Assembly: GCA_946894095.1 (NCBI GenBank)
Contig: OX335655.1
Coordinates: 8,246,001 to 8,310,000, forward strand
Direction of reading: 5' to 3'
Length of the DNA stretch: 64,000 nucleotides
From: Incurvaria masculella
Taxonomy: Eukaryota; Arthropoda; Insecta; Lepidoptera; Incurvariidae
This document shows positions 53,750-63,130 of the stretch, piece after piece (the stretch's first letter is position 1; each line of letters begins with the position of its first letter). The notes under the pieces were generated by a model. It saw only the letters and a list, made by a program, of their open reading frames with translations, ran no database searches and had not been told where the DNA came from. Both the position numbers and the translations under genes were made by a program.

Positions 53750-54127
53750 AGCGGCTCGTAGCCTAGTGGCGCGGGGACTGGCCTAGCGTACCAGAAGTCT
53801 GGGTTCAATTTCGACGAGCACCACTTTATTTCTCTTTCCGAGTGCATTTCGTCACGAATGCGAGCTGCTCCATGGTTCGGAATCCATGTAAAACTGTAGG
53901 TGGTAGGGTCTCAGCCCGCCCGGGTTAGTACCATCGCATTGGATGAAAAGGTGATCGATGCGGCAATGAAAAATTGTCCGGGTTTTCCATCCAGTTCATT
54001 GTAGCCGTGCTCTTAAAGGGAAGGTCCTGGCATGGCACCTAATTCCTTCGGGAATGTGGTGTATTGGGCTCATATCATGACGGTAGTTGTGTAGTATAAG
54101 CCATCCATGTCAGGTCGCATAAAAAAA
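53750..54127 (+). mobile_element. tRNA-headed SINE (HaSE1-like), full length
   Basis: The head AGCGGCTCGTAGCCTAGTGG has a perfect A-box (TAGCCTAGTGG). GGTTCAATTTCG is the B-box. Body CTTTCCGAGTGCATTTCGTC, ATGCGAGCTGCTCCATGGTT. Tail CCATCCATGTCAGGTCGCAT with an A-run to 54127. It lies inside the satellite 53649-54220, so it inserted after the satellite formed. Confidence 0.88.
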
Positions 54128-54220
54128 GTACGTCAGTCAGTACGTCAGTCCGTCAGAACATCAGTCAGTCAGTACGTAGGTACGTCAGTACGTAGGTAAG
54201 TAAGTACGTCAGTTAGTAAT
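54128..54220. repeat. Degenerate TACGTCAG satellite, right half
   Basis: Repeated GTACGTCAGTCA, GTCCGTCAG, GTACGTAGGTACGTCAG. It continues the array interrupted at 53750. 54221-54500 has no recognised feature. Confidence 0.75.
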
Positions 54221-54501
54221 AATAATAAAAAATTCAGCAAACATTTAGAAAAAATAGATGTTCGACAATGGGCTCCAGATGCAGAAAGCGGTTTTACTCT
54301 CTAATACGAGAATCTTTCGGAGTTTTTTGTATCTCTGAAGGGCCTTATAGGATTTGTCTTAGGAGGGACCTCCCTATGGTTCTGTTCAGTTTTAGGTTTC
54401 ATTATATCTTTCTAATATGTTGCTAAGTAACCTAGAATTGTGAAAAAGTTATTGACTGTTAATAATAACAATAATAACATTGTCGTGTTTTGCATGTCAC
54501 A

Positions 54502-54830
54502 GGAAATTGACATCAGATGACAATTCATCCACTCCAAAATCTCGGGACTACTCACGCACGCCAAAAAATGAGATTGGAGGCTCCACAGATGCCAACGAGA
54601 TTTATCGATCTTCATATTCATGAAGTCAAAGAAAAGCAGTTAGAAATCTCGTGGCCGCAAGAATGTGTGCAATATCATGAGCTCGAAACAGAAAGTGTTG
54701 AAAATTATTTTCTAAAAGGCCTAGAAAGTTACAGGGTTGTAGACATTAATCATGTACTCAAGTGGGCAATGAAACTACAATACAATCATTCCAAAATATG
54801 TACAATGTCCAAAATTATGTTTCCCCTTCC
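54502..54830 (+). pseudogene. Coding remnant, possibly Mutator-like transposase N-terminal domain
   Basis: After an acceptor-like CATGTCACAG, one frame reads KLTSDDNSSTPKSRDYSRTP to a stop at 54617-54619. An adjacent frame then reads EVKEKQLEISWPQECVQYHE, ESYRVVDINHVLKWAMKLQ, YNHSKICTMSKI. The phrase RVVDINHVLK...NHSK resembles the (R)RIVDI.HFL..L...H segment of insect Mutator-like transposase-domain proteins as I remember them. The switch of frame suggests decay, or two overlapping exons. It is cut off by the inverted duplication at 54858. Confidence 0.35.
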
Positions 54831-54857
54831 CAATCCTCATCCCTCTCCCAACCCCTT

Positions 54858-55351
54858 CCCTTTCCCTTATGCTTGAGCTTGGGCATAGGCTTAGCTTGGC
54901 TTGGCATCGGCATCCAATTTTCCGGTTCAGCTAACCCGTTTTTTTTTTTCATGGAAATGCGATCACGACGCCATCTACCCGGTCAAATTTTCAAATCATT
55001 CAGGGACCCACTCAAATTCAAATATATACACAAAAGTTTCACTACTTACCTTTCCTTTTACTATTTATTCGAACTTCAAGTTAGAAAGAGCTGTAGGTGA
55101 ATATCTCAGTAGGTATTTGGGAGTGACGGATGCGAGCTGCAAGTACGAAATTTTGGGCACTAGGCTAGGACACTCCGCCATCTTCCATCGTAGTGCTGGA
55201 GTCAGCCACTGCCAGCGAGTATGGAAAGATGGGAGTAGCGATCTAAACTAATTCGGAAGTGTGCAAAACGTCTAACTGTACCTAGTTGACCGAGCAAGCG
55301 ATGCGAGCGAAGCCTCTACGTTTTGAGATTGGACAGATTTTCTTTCGTATG
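54858..55351 (+). repeat. Left arm of a large inverted duplication
   Basis: It matches 55468-56003 in reverse at high similarity: GCTTGAGCTTGGGCATAGGC, GCATCGGCATCCAATTTTCC, CATGGAAATGCGATCACGAC, AGGTATTTGGGAGTGACGGA, CATCTTCCATCGTAGTGCTG, GATTGGACAGATTTTCTTTC. Frames of 112-116 codons here are shared by both arms and have no known domain. Confidence 0.92.
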
Positions 55352-55467
55352 TATTTTGTGAGCAGATTCGATAATATTATAGTTTTTTTTTGACAAGTCA
55401 GTTTTTGAATATTCTGTAGTAGTAGCATGTAGAAGAGAACAACTGGACAGCCGCACAGACCGCCGGA

Positions 55468-56003
55468 CATACGAAACGAAATCTGTCCAATCTCGAAACG
55501 TAGAGGCTTCGCTCGCATCGCTCGCTCGTCAACTAGGTACAGTTAGACGTTTTCCACACTTCCGAATTAGTTTCGATCGCTACTCCCATCTTTCCATGCT
55601 CGCTGGCAGTGGCTGACTCCAGCACTACGATGGAAGATGGCGGAATGTCCTAGCCTAGTGCCCAAAATTTCGTACTTGTAGCTCGCATCCGTCACTCCCA
55701 AATACCTACTGAGATATTCACCTACAGCTCTTTCTAACTTGAAGTTCGAATAAATAGTAAAAGGTAAGGTAAGTAGTGAAACTTTTGTGTTTATATTTGA
55801 ATTTGAGTGGGTCCCTGGATGATTTGAAAATTTGACCAGGTAGATGGCGTCGTGATCGCATTTCCATGAAAAAAAAAACGGGTTTGCTGAACTGGAAAAT
55901 TGGATGCCGATGCCAAGCCAAGCTAAGCCTATGCCCAAGCTCAAGCCTATGCCCAAGCTCAAGCCTATGCCCAAGCTCAAGCCTATGCCCAAGCTCAAGC
56001 CTA
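55468..56003 (-). repeat. Right arm of the inverted duplication with an 18-bp minisatellite
   Basis: Reverse copy of 54858-55351, spaced by about 116 bp. Its outer end has AAGCCTATGCCCAAGCTC repeated about four and a half times (55924-56003), while the left arm has a single unit. The unit length is a multiple of three, which gives repetitive open frames in both directions. Confidence 0.92.
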
Positions 56004-56289
56004 AGGCTTATGCGTTATATATGCCCCCTCAAGAGTGTTGCTACAGGTATCTGCTGCTGCGACGGCTCTTACCGGAACCGATACAGGCGAGCGTTCCGCG
56101 ATGAGCCTTCATCTTCAGGAGAGATGGCGGTTGAATCAGATAAGATGATAACAGACCAGACAAGATCTGGGTAGCCGCGCAATATATGGAATGGCAACAA
56201 ATTCCCATATAAATAGCGTAATTAGCACTCGCCGAGTGCAATTTCTGTGCGTAGCACTATTAGTTATTCTGTGCTTGCAGTCAGTGAAT

Positions 56290-57283
56290 ATGCCTCCGCC
56301 ATTGTCACTGTTTGGGTTTCTAGCCAATAAACCGAGTGAATTTACTTCACACTGAACTTTGAAGGTCTGACAAAGACCAGGATGTATGTTGCTGGATCTC
56401 AGCAACGGCGTAAGCTACGCGCTTCGGGGTTGGGTTTCTAAGCCAAAGCACCAAGAGCATTTACTTCACACTGAATCTTGAAGGTCTGATGGTGACCAGG
56501 AATGTTGTTGCTGGATCTCATCAACGGCGTAAGCTGAGCGCTTCGGTTGAGAAATGCGCCCTGTATAGGAGAACAGCCGTACAGACATACGAAAGACAAT
56601 CGGTCCAATCTCGTAACCAAGAGCTTCGCTCACTCGATCAATTACGAAATTATAACTAGTGGCTCTGTGAGCTGTAGACCTCGCGAGAATGCCTGGTCAT
56701 AATCAGAACTTCAAGGTTCAGTGTGAAGTAAATGCTCTTGGTGCTTTGGCTAGCTACGCAAACCCGAAGCGCGTAGCTTACGCCGTTGCTGAGATCCAGC
56801 AACATCATTCCTGGTCATTATTAGACCTTCAAAGTTCAGTGTGAAGTAAATGCTCTCGGTTTATTGGCTTGAAACCCAAACCCGAACCGCGTAGCTTTCG
56901 CCGTTGCTGAGATCCAGTAACAACATTCCTGGTCAACATCAGACCTTCAAGGTTCAGTGTGAAGTAAATGCTCTTGGTGCTTTGGCTAGAAACCCAACCC
57001 TGAAGCGCGTAGCTTACGCCGTTGCTGAGATCTAGCAACATTATTCCTGGTCATCATCAGACCTTCAAGGTTCAGTGTAAAGTAAATGCTCTTGGTACTT
57101 TGGCTAGAAACCCAACCCCGAAGCGCTTAGCTTACGCCGTTGCTGAGATCCAGCAACATCAATCCTGGTCATCGTCAGACCTTCAAAGTTCAGTGTGAAG
57201 TAAATGCTCTTGGTGCTTTGGCTAGAAACCCAAACCCAACGCGCGTAGCTTACGCCGTTGCCGAGATCCAGCAACGACTTACT
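56290..57283. repeat. Second 118-bp tandem array, two units inverted then five direct
   Basis: Anchor AAGCGCGTAGCTTACGCCGT recurs at 56767, 56885, 57003, 57121 and about 57239, exactly 118 bp apart. Units contain TCAGTGTGAAGTAAATGCTC, TTGGTGCTTTGGCTAGAAAC and GTTGCTGAGATCCAGCAAC. Two further units (56290-56560) are inverted, 119 bp apart. The sequence is unrelated to 41244-41930 despite the same period. Confidence 0.92.
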
Positions 57284-57399
57284 TGACGTTCCATAGCTCC
57301 GCCATTATGAGGAATTTCCAAAAACTGACTCGATAAAAAAAATGCTATTATCAAATCTGCTCAAAAAAATTTCACGCGAATCGGTTGAGGAATGCGACC

Positions 57400-57505
57400 T
57401 GTAGAGGAGCCGGACAGCCGGACAGACCGCGCCCCGCCCGCGCTGGACATACGAAAGAAAATCTGTCCAATCCCGAAACGTAGACGCTTCGCTCGCTCAG
57501 TCTAC
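57400..57505. repeat. Partial copy of the inverted-duplication inner end
   Basis: GGACATACGAAAGAAAATCT, GTCCAATCCCGAAACGTAGA match the inner edge of 55468-56003. A further copy is at 56578-56632 (ACGAAAGACAATCGGTCCAA). The two bracket the 118-bp array, suggesting array and duplication belong to one larger repeat. Confidence 0.65.
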
Positions 57506-57509
57506 AAGG

Positions 57510-57740
57510 GACGGCCAGAGCGGCGTGAAGAAGGGTTGCGAGTGCGGCAGGGCGGTGGCAGCGGCTAGCGGCTAATTTGCCTACCTACATACCTACGCCC
57601 TACGCCGCCGTGCCGCCTCCCCGCCGCTCCGCCGCCGCCACCTGCCAGATGCTTCGTATCGCAACGTTCCGTGCCTCCCCCTCCCCTCTGCTCCGGCCCG
57701 TTGCCTTTGCCCGAGCGCCGCGAGGGCACAGGGGGTTCGG
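57510..57740. promoter_or_regulatory. CpG island
   Basis: GGCGGTGGCAGCGGCTAGCG, CGCCGTGCCGCCTCCCCGCC and TGCCCGAGCGCCGCGAGGGC. Frames on both strands (57577-57825 plus, 57593-57805 minus) are compositional and have no known domain. Confidence 0.4.
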
Positions 57741-57868
57741 GCGCAACGCAATAACTGCATGTAAGCTGCGAGATTACTCTTACACCCTACATATATTTGG
57801 TCCATTGGGACCTCGTAATTTGTAAACTCAAGTATACAGTAAATGTAAATATAATTGTTATTGTATAT

Positions 57869-58000
57869 TATTAGCCCAGCACACTACATTGGAACTAATC
57901 TTCCTTTGATTGAATTGGATGGAAAACATGGTAAATTTTCATTGCCGCTTCGACCGTCGTTCATTCAATGCGATTGTGCCATATCGGGCAGGACCCAGTT
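57869..58000 (-). mobile_element. SINE fragment
   Basis: TATTAGCCCAGCACACTACA, TTGGATGGAAAACATGGTAA, CATTGCCGCTTCGACCGTCG, TTCATTCAATGCGATTG. Centre of the shared body only. Confidence 0.7.
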
Positions 58001-58319
58001 AAGGTTTGACGAACCACGAAAGACAAATTCCTTACTCTATCCTTGCATGCACGGGCCGAAATGCATTTGTATTTACTTACATGTCGGAACCCTACGAAAT
58101 TGCCTACATGGAACAACTTTCCTAATGTGATTGTGATAGCGACCGGGCAGTCTGTGTGACGCTTATCTGTGAGTGAGGAATGCTAGATTTTGTCATTGTG
58201 ATACAGAACTTTTGTAATTCACACTCCAAGTACTTCGATTTTATTTTGTTATGATCCTAACCGCTTTGAGAACTCGCCTTTTTTGTATCATGTTAAACAA
58301 TTAACTACTTTAGGAGATA

Positions 58320-58402
58320 TCATTAATTTTGTAATAAATATTATACAGCGCCATCTATTGACATGATGGCCGTTGGAGTTTGGTTCGAAACGTCCTTAAC
58401 AG
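58320..58402. mobile_element. Right end of a TTAA-type MITE
   Basis: CAGCGCCATCTATTGACATG and GGTTCGAAACGTCCTTAA correspond to CAGCGCCATCTAACGG and GGTCGGAACATCCTTAA in 15840-16209. The left end is not identified; 58001-58319 is otherwise unassigned. Confidence 0.5.
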
Positions 58403-58497
58403 TTAAAACCTATACTAGCTCCAAAAACTTGCAATCCAGGCCGAATATTCTGGGGAGTTTGAAATGGCACCCATACGATGTTAAGTAAATATTTATG

Positions 58498-58560
58498 TAT
58501 TTATATATATATATATATATATAATCTATATAGAATTCAATCTATATAACTAGATTGAAT
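58498..58560. repeat. (TA)n microsatellite with a palindrome
   Basis: A TATATATATATATATATATA run is followed by GAATTCAATCTATATAAC, TAGATTGAATTTTTC, an inverted repeat of 11 bp. Confidence 0.85.
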
Positions 58561-58674
58561 TTTTCAAGTGTGCCTTCATGGCCAAATTCGAAACTATAGG
58601 AAATAGCAAATAACACTGAAAGGAGTCATGTGCTGACTTAATAAAAACTAAAATAGCATTAATATATATTTTTA

Positions 58675-58800
58675 AAACTTATTTTCTATCCGGGAATCGA
58701 ACTCGTAAGTTTTGAGAAAACTAACACAGCCTGTATTATTGCACCAGCCAATAGTGTCACTTATGAGAAACACATTCTATAAAGTAGTATTAACCGGCAA
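58675..58800 (-). repeat. Repeat with B-box-like motif, copy 2
   Basis: TATCCGGGAATCGAACTCGT, CCTGTATTATTGCACCAGCC, AATAGTGTCACTTATGAG. On the minus strand GAGTTCGATTCCCGG is a perfect B-box. Pair of 35615-35745. Confidence 0.6.
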
Positions 58801-58919
58801 ACTAAAGAAAAGTGTTGGATTGCGCATACCTTCGTTTATTTCAACATATTTATACGGTTTGAATGTTCAATCTTTGCAGCTGATGACCGCAGCGCGTATC
58901 AATGTATGTATAAGCTAAA

Positions 58920-59580
58920 ATATTGTGAAGCATTGATTGCTGGAGGAGCGACTGTAGGAGAATTTGAAATTGTGGGTAGGTATAGAGCGGGTGGCGAAAT
59001 TGATAGACGCAATAACCGCGTAAGCTATGTTTGCTAGTTTAACTTCAGCCTTGCACTCTATTCATAAGGTTTTTTTTTTTTATGCGACCTGACATGGATG
59101 GCTAATACCACACAACTACCGTTATGATATTAGCCCAATACACCACATTCCCGAAAGAATTAGGTGCCATGCCAGGACCTTCCCTTTATGAGCACGGCTA
59201 CATTGAACTCGATGGAAAACACGGACAATTTTTCATTGCCGCTTCGACCATCTTTTCATCCAATGCGATGGTACCAACCCGGGCGGGCTTAAACCCTACC
59301 ACCTAGTAGGGGAAGGGGACCTACAGTTTTACATGGATTCCGAACCATGGAGCAGCTCGCATTCGTGACGAAATGCACTTATCGAACTCTGAAAGAGAAA
59401 GACAGTGGTGCAAGTTGGTATTAAACCCGGGCCTCTGGTACGCTAGGCCAGTCCTCGCGCCACTAGGCTACGAGCCGCTCTGACTAGGCTACGAGCCGCC
59501 GAGGTAGCTCTATGTACAGCTTTCTTTCTTTAATTAATCCTTGCTTCGCGGCCGATACCACATACATATCACATTCATCT
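58920..59580 (+). repeat. tRNA-Leu-like repeat (copy 4), split by a SINE
   Basis: The first part (58920-59069) has GGAGCGACTGTAGGAGAATT, GCGGGTGGCGAAATTGATAG, ACGCAATAACCGCGTAAG and CTCTATTCATAAGG. The second part (59501-59580) has TTTCTTTAATTAATCCTTGC, TTCGCGGCCGATACCACATA. Between them sits the minus-strand SINE 59070-59500. The tRNA-like domain keeps its A-box but the B-box is lost. Confidence 0.75.
59070..59500 (-). mobile_element. tRNA-headed SINE (HaSE1-like), full length, nested
   Basis: A T-run at 59070-59081 precedes TATGCGACCTGACATGGATG, and the body runs to CGAACCATGGAGCAGCTCGC, CACTAGGCTACGAGCCGC. The head end is duplicated (GACTAGGCTACGAGCCGC at about 59483-59500). It interrupts the tRNA-Leu-like repeat. 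Confidence 0.88.
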
Positions 59581-59959
59581 CTGTTTTAGATAAAAAAATA
59601 AAATGTTAGGTACTGTGGGCAATTTTAGGTCCAGTTGGCAGCTCGGCAGGCATGGAAAAAAGTTTTTTTTTTTGTTTAGTATAGTTTTAGTTAGTGGTAA
59701 GTTGCTGATATTATTTCGTTTGATTAAAGTCTATGTATTTAAATTAAGAATGTCATAACAATTTAAACCCCAATACAATCAGAACGTTAAGATCATTTCG
59801 CTAACGGTTTTGATTGGCCGTGACTTTTGAAATGTAATTATTTAGACATCAAAGTGTCGAGCGGCGAACAAATATATTAAGAAAAACAATGAGAATCATG
59901 CCGAGTCTAAAAGGGAAACGGGTACTCGTATAAATGAAAAATAAAAAATGAATGGAAAA
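59581..59959. other. No gene recognised
   Basis: AT-rich spacer with a T-run near 59664. Confidence 0.5.
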
Positions 59960-60292
59960 AAAATAAGGTGATCAAGTTCCCTACAATAGCTCGTACCTAT
60001 TTCCTGAGCCAATCTAAAAAAAAACTGAAATTTTGCACATTAAACTGTGAGCTACGTCCGTACGTTTTTTTTTTATAACTAAAAGTATATTCATGATATA
60101 CGCCTTTAAACATTTTGATACAAATCTTTAGAGGTTTCATCATGGTTTTTATCATCGATATGATATAAAGCGCTAAATATTTTTTTATTGTAATTTATTC
60201 AAAAATTTCTGAACAATATTTGTTAATTTTACTGAGAAATCAGGCACGATCCTATGTATGGAACTCAAACACCTTATTATCCTCTTAATATG
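59960..60292. mobile_element. Fold-back element, AATAAGGTGATCAAGTTCC arms
   Basis: The left AATAAGGTGATCAAGTTCCC, CTCGTACCTATTTCCTGAGC is mirrored by CTGAGAAATCAGGCACGATC, GTATGGAACTCAAACACCTT, ATTATCCTCTT. Same family as 15689-16441 and 26353-26703. Confidence 0.72.
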
Positions 60293-60540
60293 ATTACATT
60301 TGCTCATCATATGTGCTGCGAATCAGGTGATGCTAAACAAGAGCCGAGGAGTTTCGCATTCCTTCGGGCACATAATGAACTCCCGGTAATATAGTGGGCA
60401 ACAAAGGAAGTGTTCGCGTTGAGGTATTATGTCAGCGAATTCCATCAAGGGGGAAAGCGTAGAGTAAGGATGAACAAGAGTGGGAACCGAAATTCATCCG
60501 TATAGGGGCCGTCTCTCTATATAATAATGTCTCATTGTGC

Positions 60541-60899
60541 GACTCAGCCTGCGACGCCTTGCGAATCAATAAGCACCTCTGAGCGCGGTTAGGTTCCGGA
60601 TGGGTGACCTTTTTAAACCGTTGAGGCTGGCCGTGTTTCGGATTCCACGTAAAACTGTAGGTCCCCACTTCCTTACTTACTAGGTGGTAGGGTTAAGCCC
60701 GCCCGGGTTTGTACCGTCGCATTGAATGAACGATGGTCGAAGCGGCAATGCACATTGTCCGTGTTTTCCATTAAGGTCAATATAGCTGAGCAATATAAGG
60801 AAGGTCCTGGCTAGGCACCTAGTTCCCATGTTGTGTGTAAAGCTAATATCTGACGGTCAGTTAGGTGTTAGCCATCATGTCCAGTTACATAAAAAAAAC
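60541..60899 (+). mobile_element. 5S-headed SINE (HaSE3-like), near full length
   Basis: GCGACGCCTTGCGAATCAAT, AAGCACCTCTGAGCGCGGTT, AGGTTCCGGATGGGTGACCT is the degraded 5S-like head. Body GCTGGCCGTGTTTCGGATTC, CTAGGTGGTAGGGTTAAGCC. Tail CATCATGTCCAGTTACATAA with an A-run. 60293-60540 upstream is unassigned. Confidence 0.82.
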
Positions 60900-62020
60900 A
60901 ATGATTTGACGACGAGACGGTCTTTTACATCCTGTAAATGGTTCTCTGTACAAAATGGCACGGAATTAAATGTGTTACAAGGGCCAAATGAATGTTGATG
61001 CATATGCGGGGCTCAGTGATTTGTTCTCTAGTTATTTGTTCAGGGCACCTAATGCCCGTGTCAACAAAGCGTTGACCACCGATCGGCATATCGGCAAACA
61101 GCGCGACACCGCATCGTCGTCAGGCAGACGCGGGCATAGATAGTATGCTACAAAACTTTTATCATGAAATATCATGAGCGTGAAAGGACGCGAGTAGCGA
61201 TCGAAATTCGTACGGCGGCAGCGAAGTCACGAGTCAGTGGGAAACGTCTAACGATTTGTAGGTTTCCCTTACGTAAACGGGACGAATGTTCTTTGTAGTA
61301 AATAGCGGTCTGTCAAGTTCTAAGGTGTTCTTACGACACGTGTCGTTCGAAGTCGAGAACATCCACCTAAGCGACCTGACTCGCCGGCACTACCGTTAGT
61401 GTGTGTAAAATTAATCCGCCGCAGCCCCCGTACATCAATGCTCGCTTTTTTCTGCGTACATTTGCATGTATGTTGCCTGATAGCAACACAGTGACAATCC
61501 CAATCGAATCATCTTTGTTAAAATAAATGTAATATTATAAATAAGCGCTTTCATGGCGGCTAAAATAAATCCAAACCAACAAACAGTGAGTTTGTTAGAG
61601 TACTTGAAAAAAATTGCAATGAGCTCCACGGTGTGTATAAATAATTAAAGAAATTCGAGCATTTATAACAGATGTTTCGTAGCAAAGTTATGTTTACTAT
61701 GAATTTATATAGGTCTATTTTTAATCAAAAAACTAAGTCGCCCTAGAAATATTATCTTTTCTTAAAAAAAAAAAACGATATACTATAATTGAAATTGAAA
61801 TTTTATTGGACACTATAAATTTTTTGAATTAGTTTCATGTCATCATGAAGGAACCACAGTAAACAGTGAATAGTATTACGTCTACTAACCTGGAAAAAAA
61901 CCATTCTTACTTCTTCACGACCTAACTGATAATAAGCTGAGAAGGTAGCGACTGGTCTACATTGCCTAGGACGGCTAATACTGCAATTCCACCTTTGTAT
62001 CTACATAATAATGTATCTGA
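60900..62020. other. No gene recognised
   Basis: 61180-61260 (GGACGCGAGTAGCGATCGAA, GTGGGAAACGTCTAACGATT) resembles the segment 55220-55285 next to the inverted duplication. The rest is AT-rich with a few GC patches (AGCGCGACACCGCATCGTCG at 61099). Confidence 0.4.
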
Positions 62021-62298
62021 GTGGCTCGTAGCCCAGTGGCGCGGGGCTTGTCTTGGATACCACATGTCCGGCCGGCTTCAAATCCTTGTCCCGTTGATGC
62101 ACCACTTTCGTTCTCTTTCTGAGTTGGATAGTCACGAATGCGAGCTGCTCTGTTGTTCGGAATCCATGTAATACTGTAGTTCCCCTTCTCCTAGATGGTG
62201 GTCCGCCCGGGATTTTAAAGATGGTCAAATCAGCATTGAAAAATTGCGCGTGTTTTCCATTCAGTTCAAGGTGCTCACAAAGGGAAATTCCTGGAATG
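62021..62298 (+). mobile_element. tRNA-headed SINE, first part of a split copy
   Basis: The head GTGGCTCGTAGCCCAGTGGC has an A-box. Body CTCTTTCTGAGTTGGATAGT, GCGAGCTGCTCTGTTGTTCG, TGTTTTCCATTCAGTTCAAG, AAGGGAAATTCCTGGAATG. It continues at 62533. Confidence 0.8.
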
Positions 62299-62532
62299 AT
62301 TATTATTATTTATATATACTTCACGCAGCAGCAGCTTCATGCTGATGCGTTCACTTTACGTATTGAGTGCAGTTTTTTAAATATCTTTTATTATATTTGT
62401 TTCTGTTAGGTATACTTAATAGTTTTTTTTTTCAAATGCCTGTCAAGTTGGTTTTTTAAAACTGTTTACTGTATAGCACTATCACTTCTTGTGGTACCTT
62501 GTTTCAAGAGTCCACTACTCGGTTAGTTTTAA
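62299..62532 (-). mobile_element. 234-bp insertion with 6-bp target duplication
   Basis: GGAATG flanks the insert on both sides (62293-62298 and 62533-62538), and removing the insert plus one copy restores the SINE (CCTGGAATGGCATAGCACC). On the minus strand the insert starts TTAAAACTAACCGAGTAGTG and ends in an (AAT)n-type tail (ATTATTATTATT here), as non-LTR retroposons do. There is no ORF. The family was not identified. Confidence 0.75.
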
Positions 62533-62639
62533 GGAATGGCATAGCACCTTATTCCTTCGGAAATGCCGTGGATTGGGCTAATATCATAACGGTAGTTGTG
62601 TGGTATTAGCCAACCATGTCAGGTTGCATAAAAAAAAGT
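62533..62639 (+). mobile_element. tRNA-headed SINE, second part of the split copy
   Basis: GCATAGCACCTTATTCCTTC, ATTGGGCTAATATCATAACG, CAACCATGTCAGGTTGCATA and an A-run. This is the direct continuation of 62021-62298. Confidence 0.82.
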
Positions 62640-63130
62640 AATTACATTTCAATATTCGAAACAACCAAATGTATTGCAGGTATCTATGTCTTGAATCAAA
62701 TAGACAGTGTGCATCTTCCTATAAGGGTTATATAATAGTTTGTTTGACTTTACACTTAGAAGAGGTCTCTCAGGATCTACAAAAGTCTGAAATATCATCT
62801 CTTTATGCTTCTAGTGCTATAAGATATTTACTAGCGCCATTACTAATACATGAGTGGCGTTATATAAGGGATACAATGATGGTCGATATTAATATAACTC
62901 CGCTTAAGGCGATTCATAAATATCACATGAACACCTCGGGATCTACAATAGTCTAAATGATTTCCGCTTTACTGTCTTGGGATGAAACAAGATAGTGTTT
63001 GAGCAGATCTTGTTAGCGCATTAAAATAACTAAATTTACTCATAATGTTAAATTGTGGTAGTTATGAGGCCTCTTGTAAGACTTTTATTTGTCGTCACAA
63101 ATCGTAAAAGCAACTGTAGAAAGTTATGCA
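62640..63130. other. No gene recognised
   Basis: A 95-codon plus frame at 62669-62956 (LHLEEVSQDLQKSEISSLYA inside it) has mildly protein-like composition but no domain. GGATCTACAAAAGTCTGAAA and GGATCTACAATAGTCTAAAT at 62773 and 62939 are a short direct repeat. Confidence 0.35.

Noticed and set aside
55567..55998. 143-codon minus frame with a Ser-Leu-Gly-Ile-Gly-Leu repeat
   Set aside because: It is created by the 18-bp minisatellite plus the inverted duplication. There is no domain and no conservation beyond the duplicated arm.
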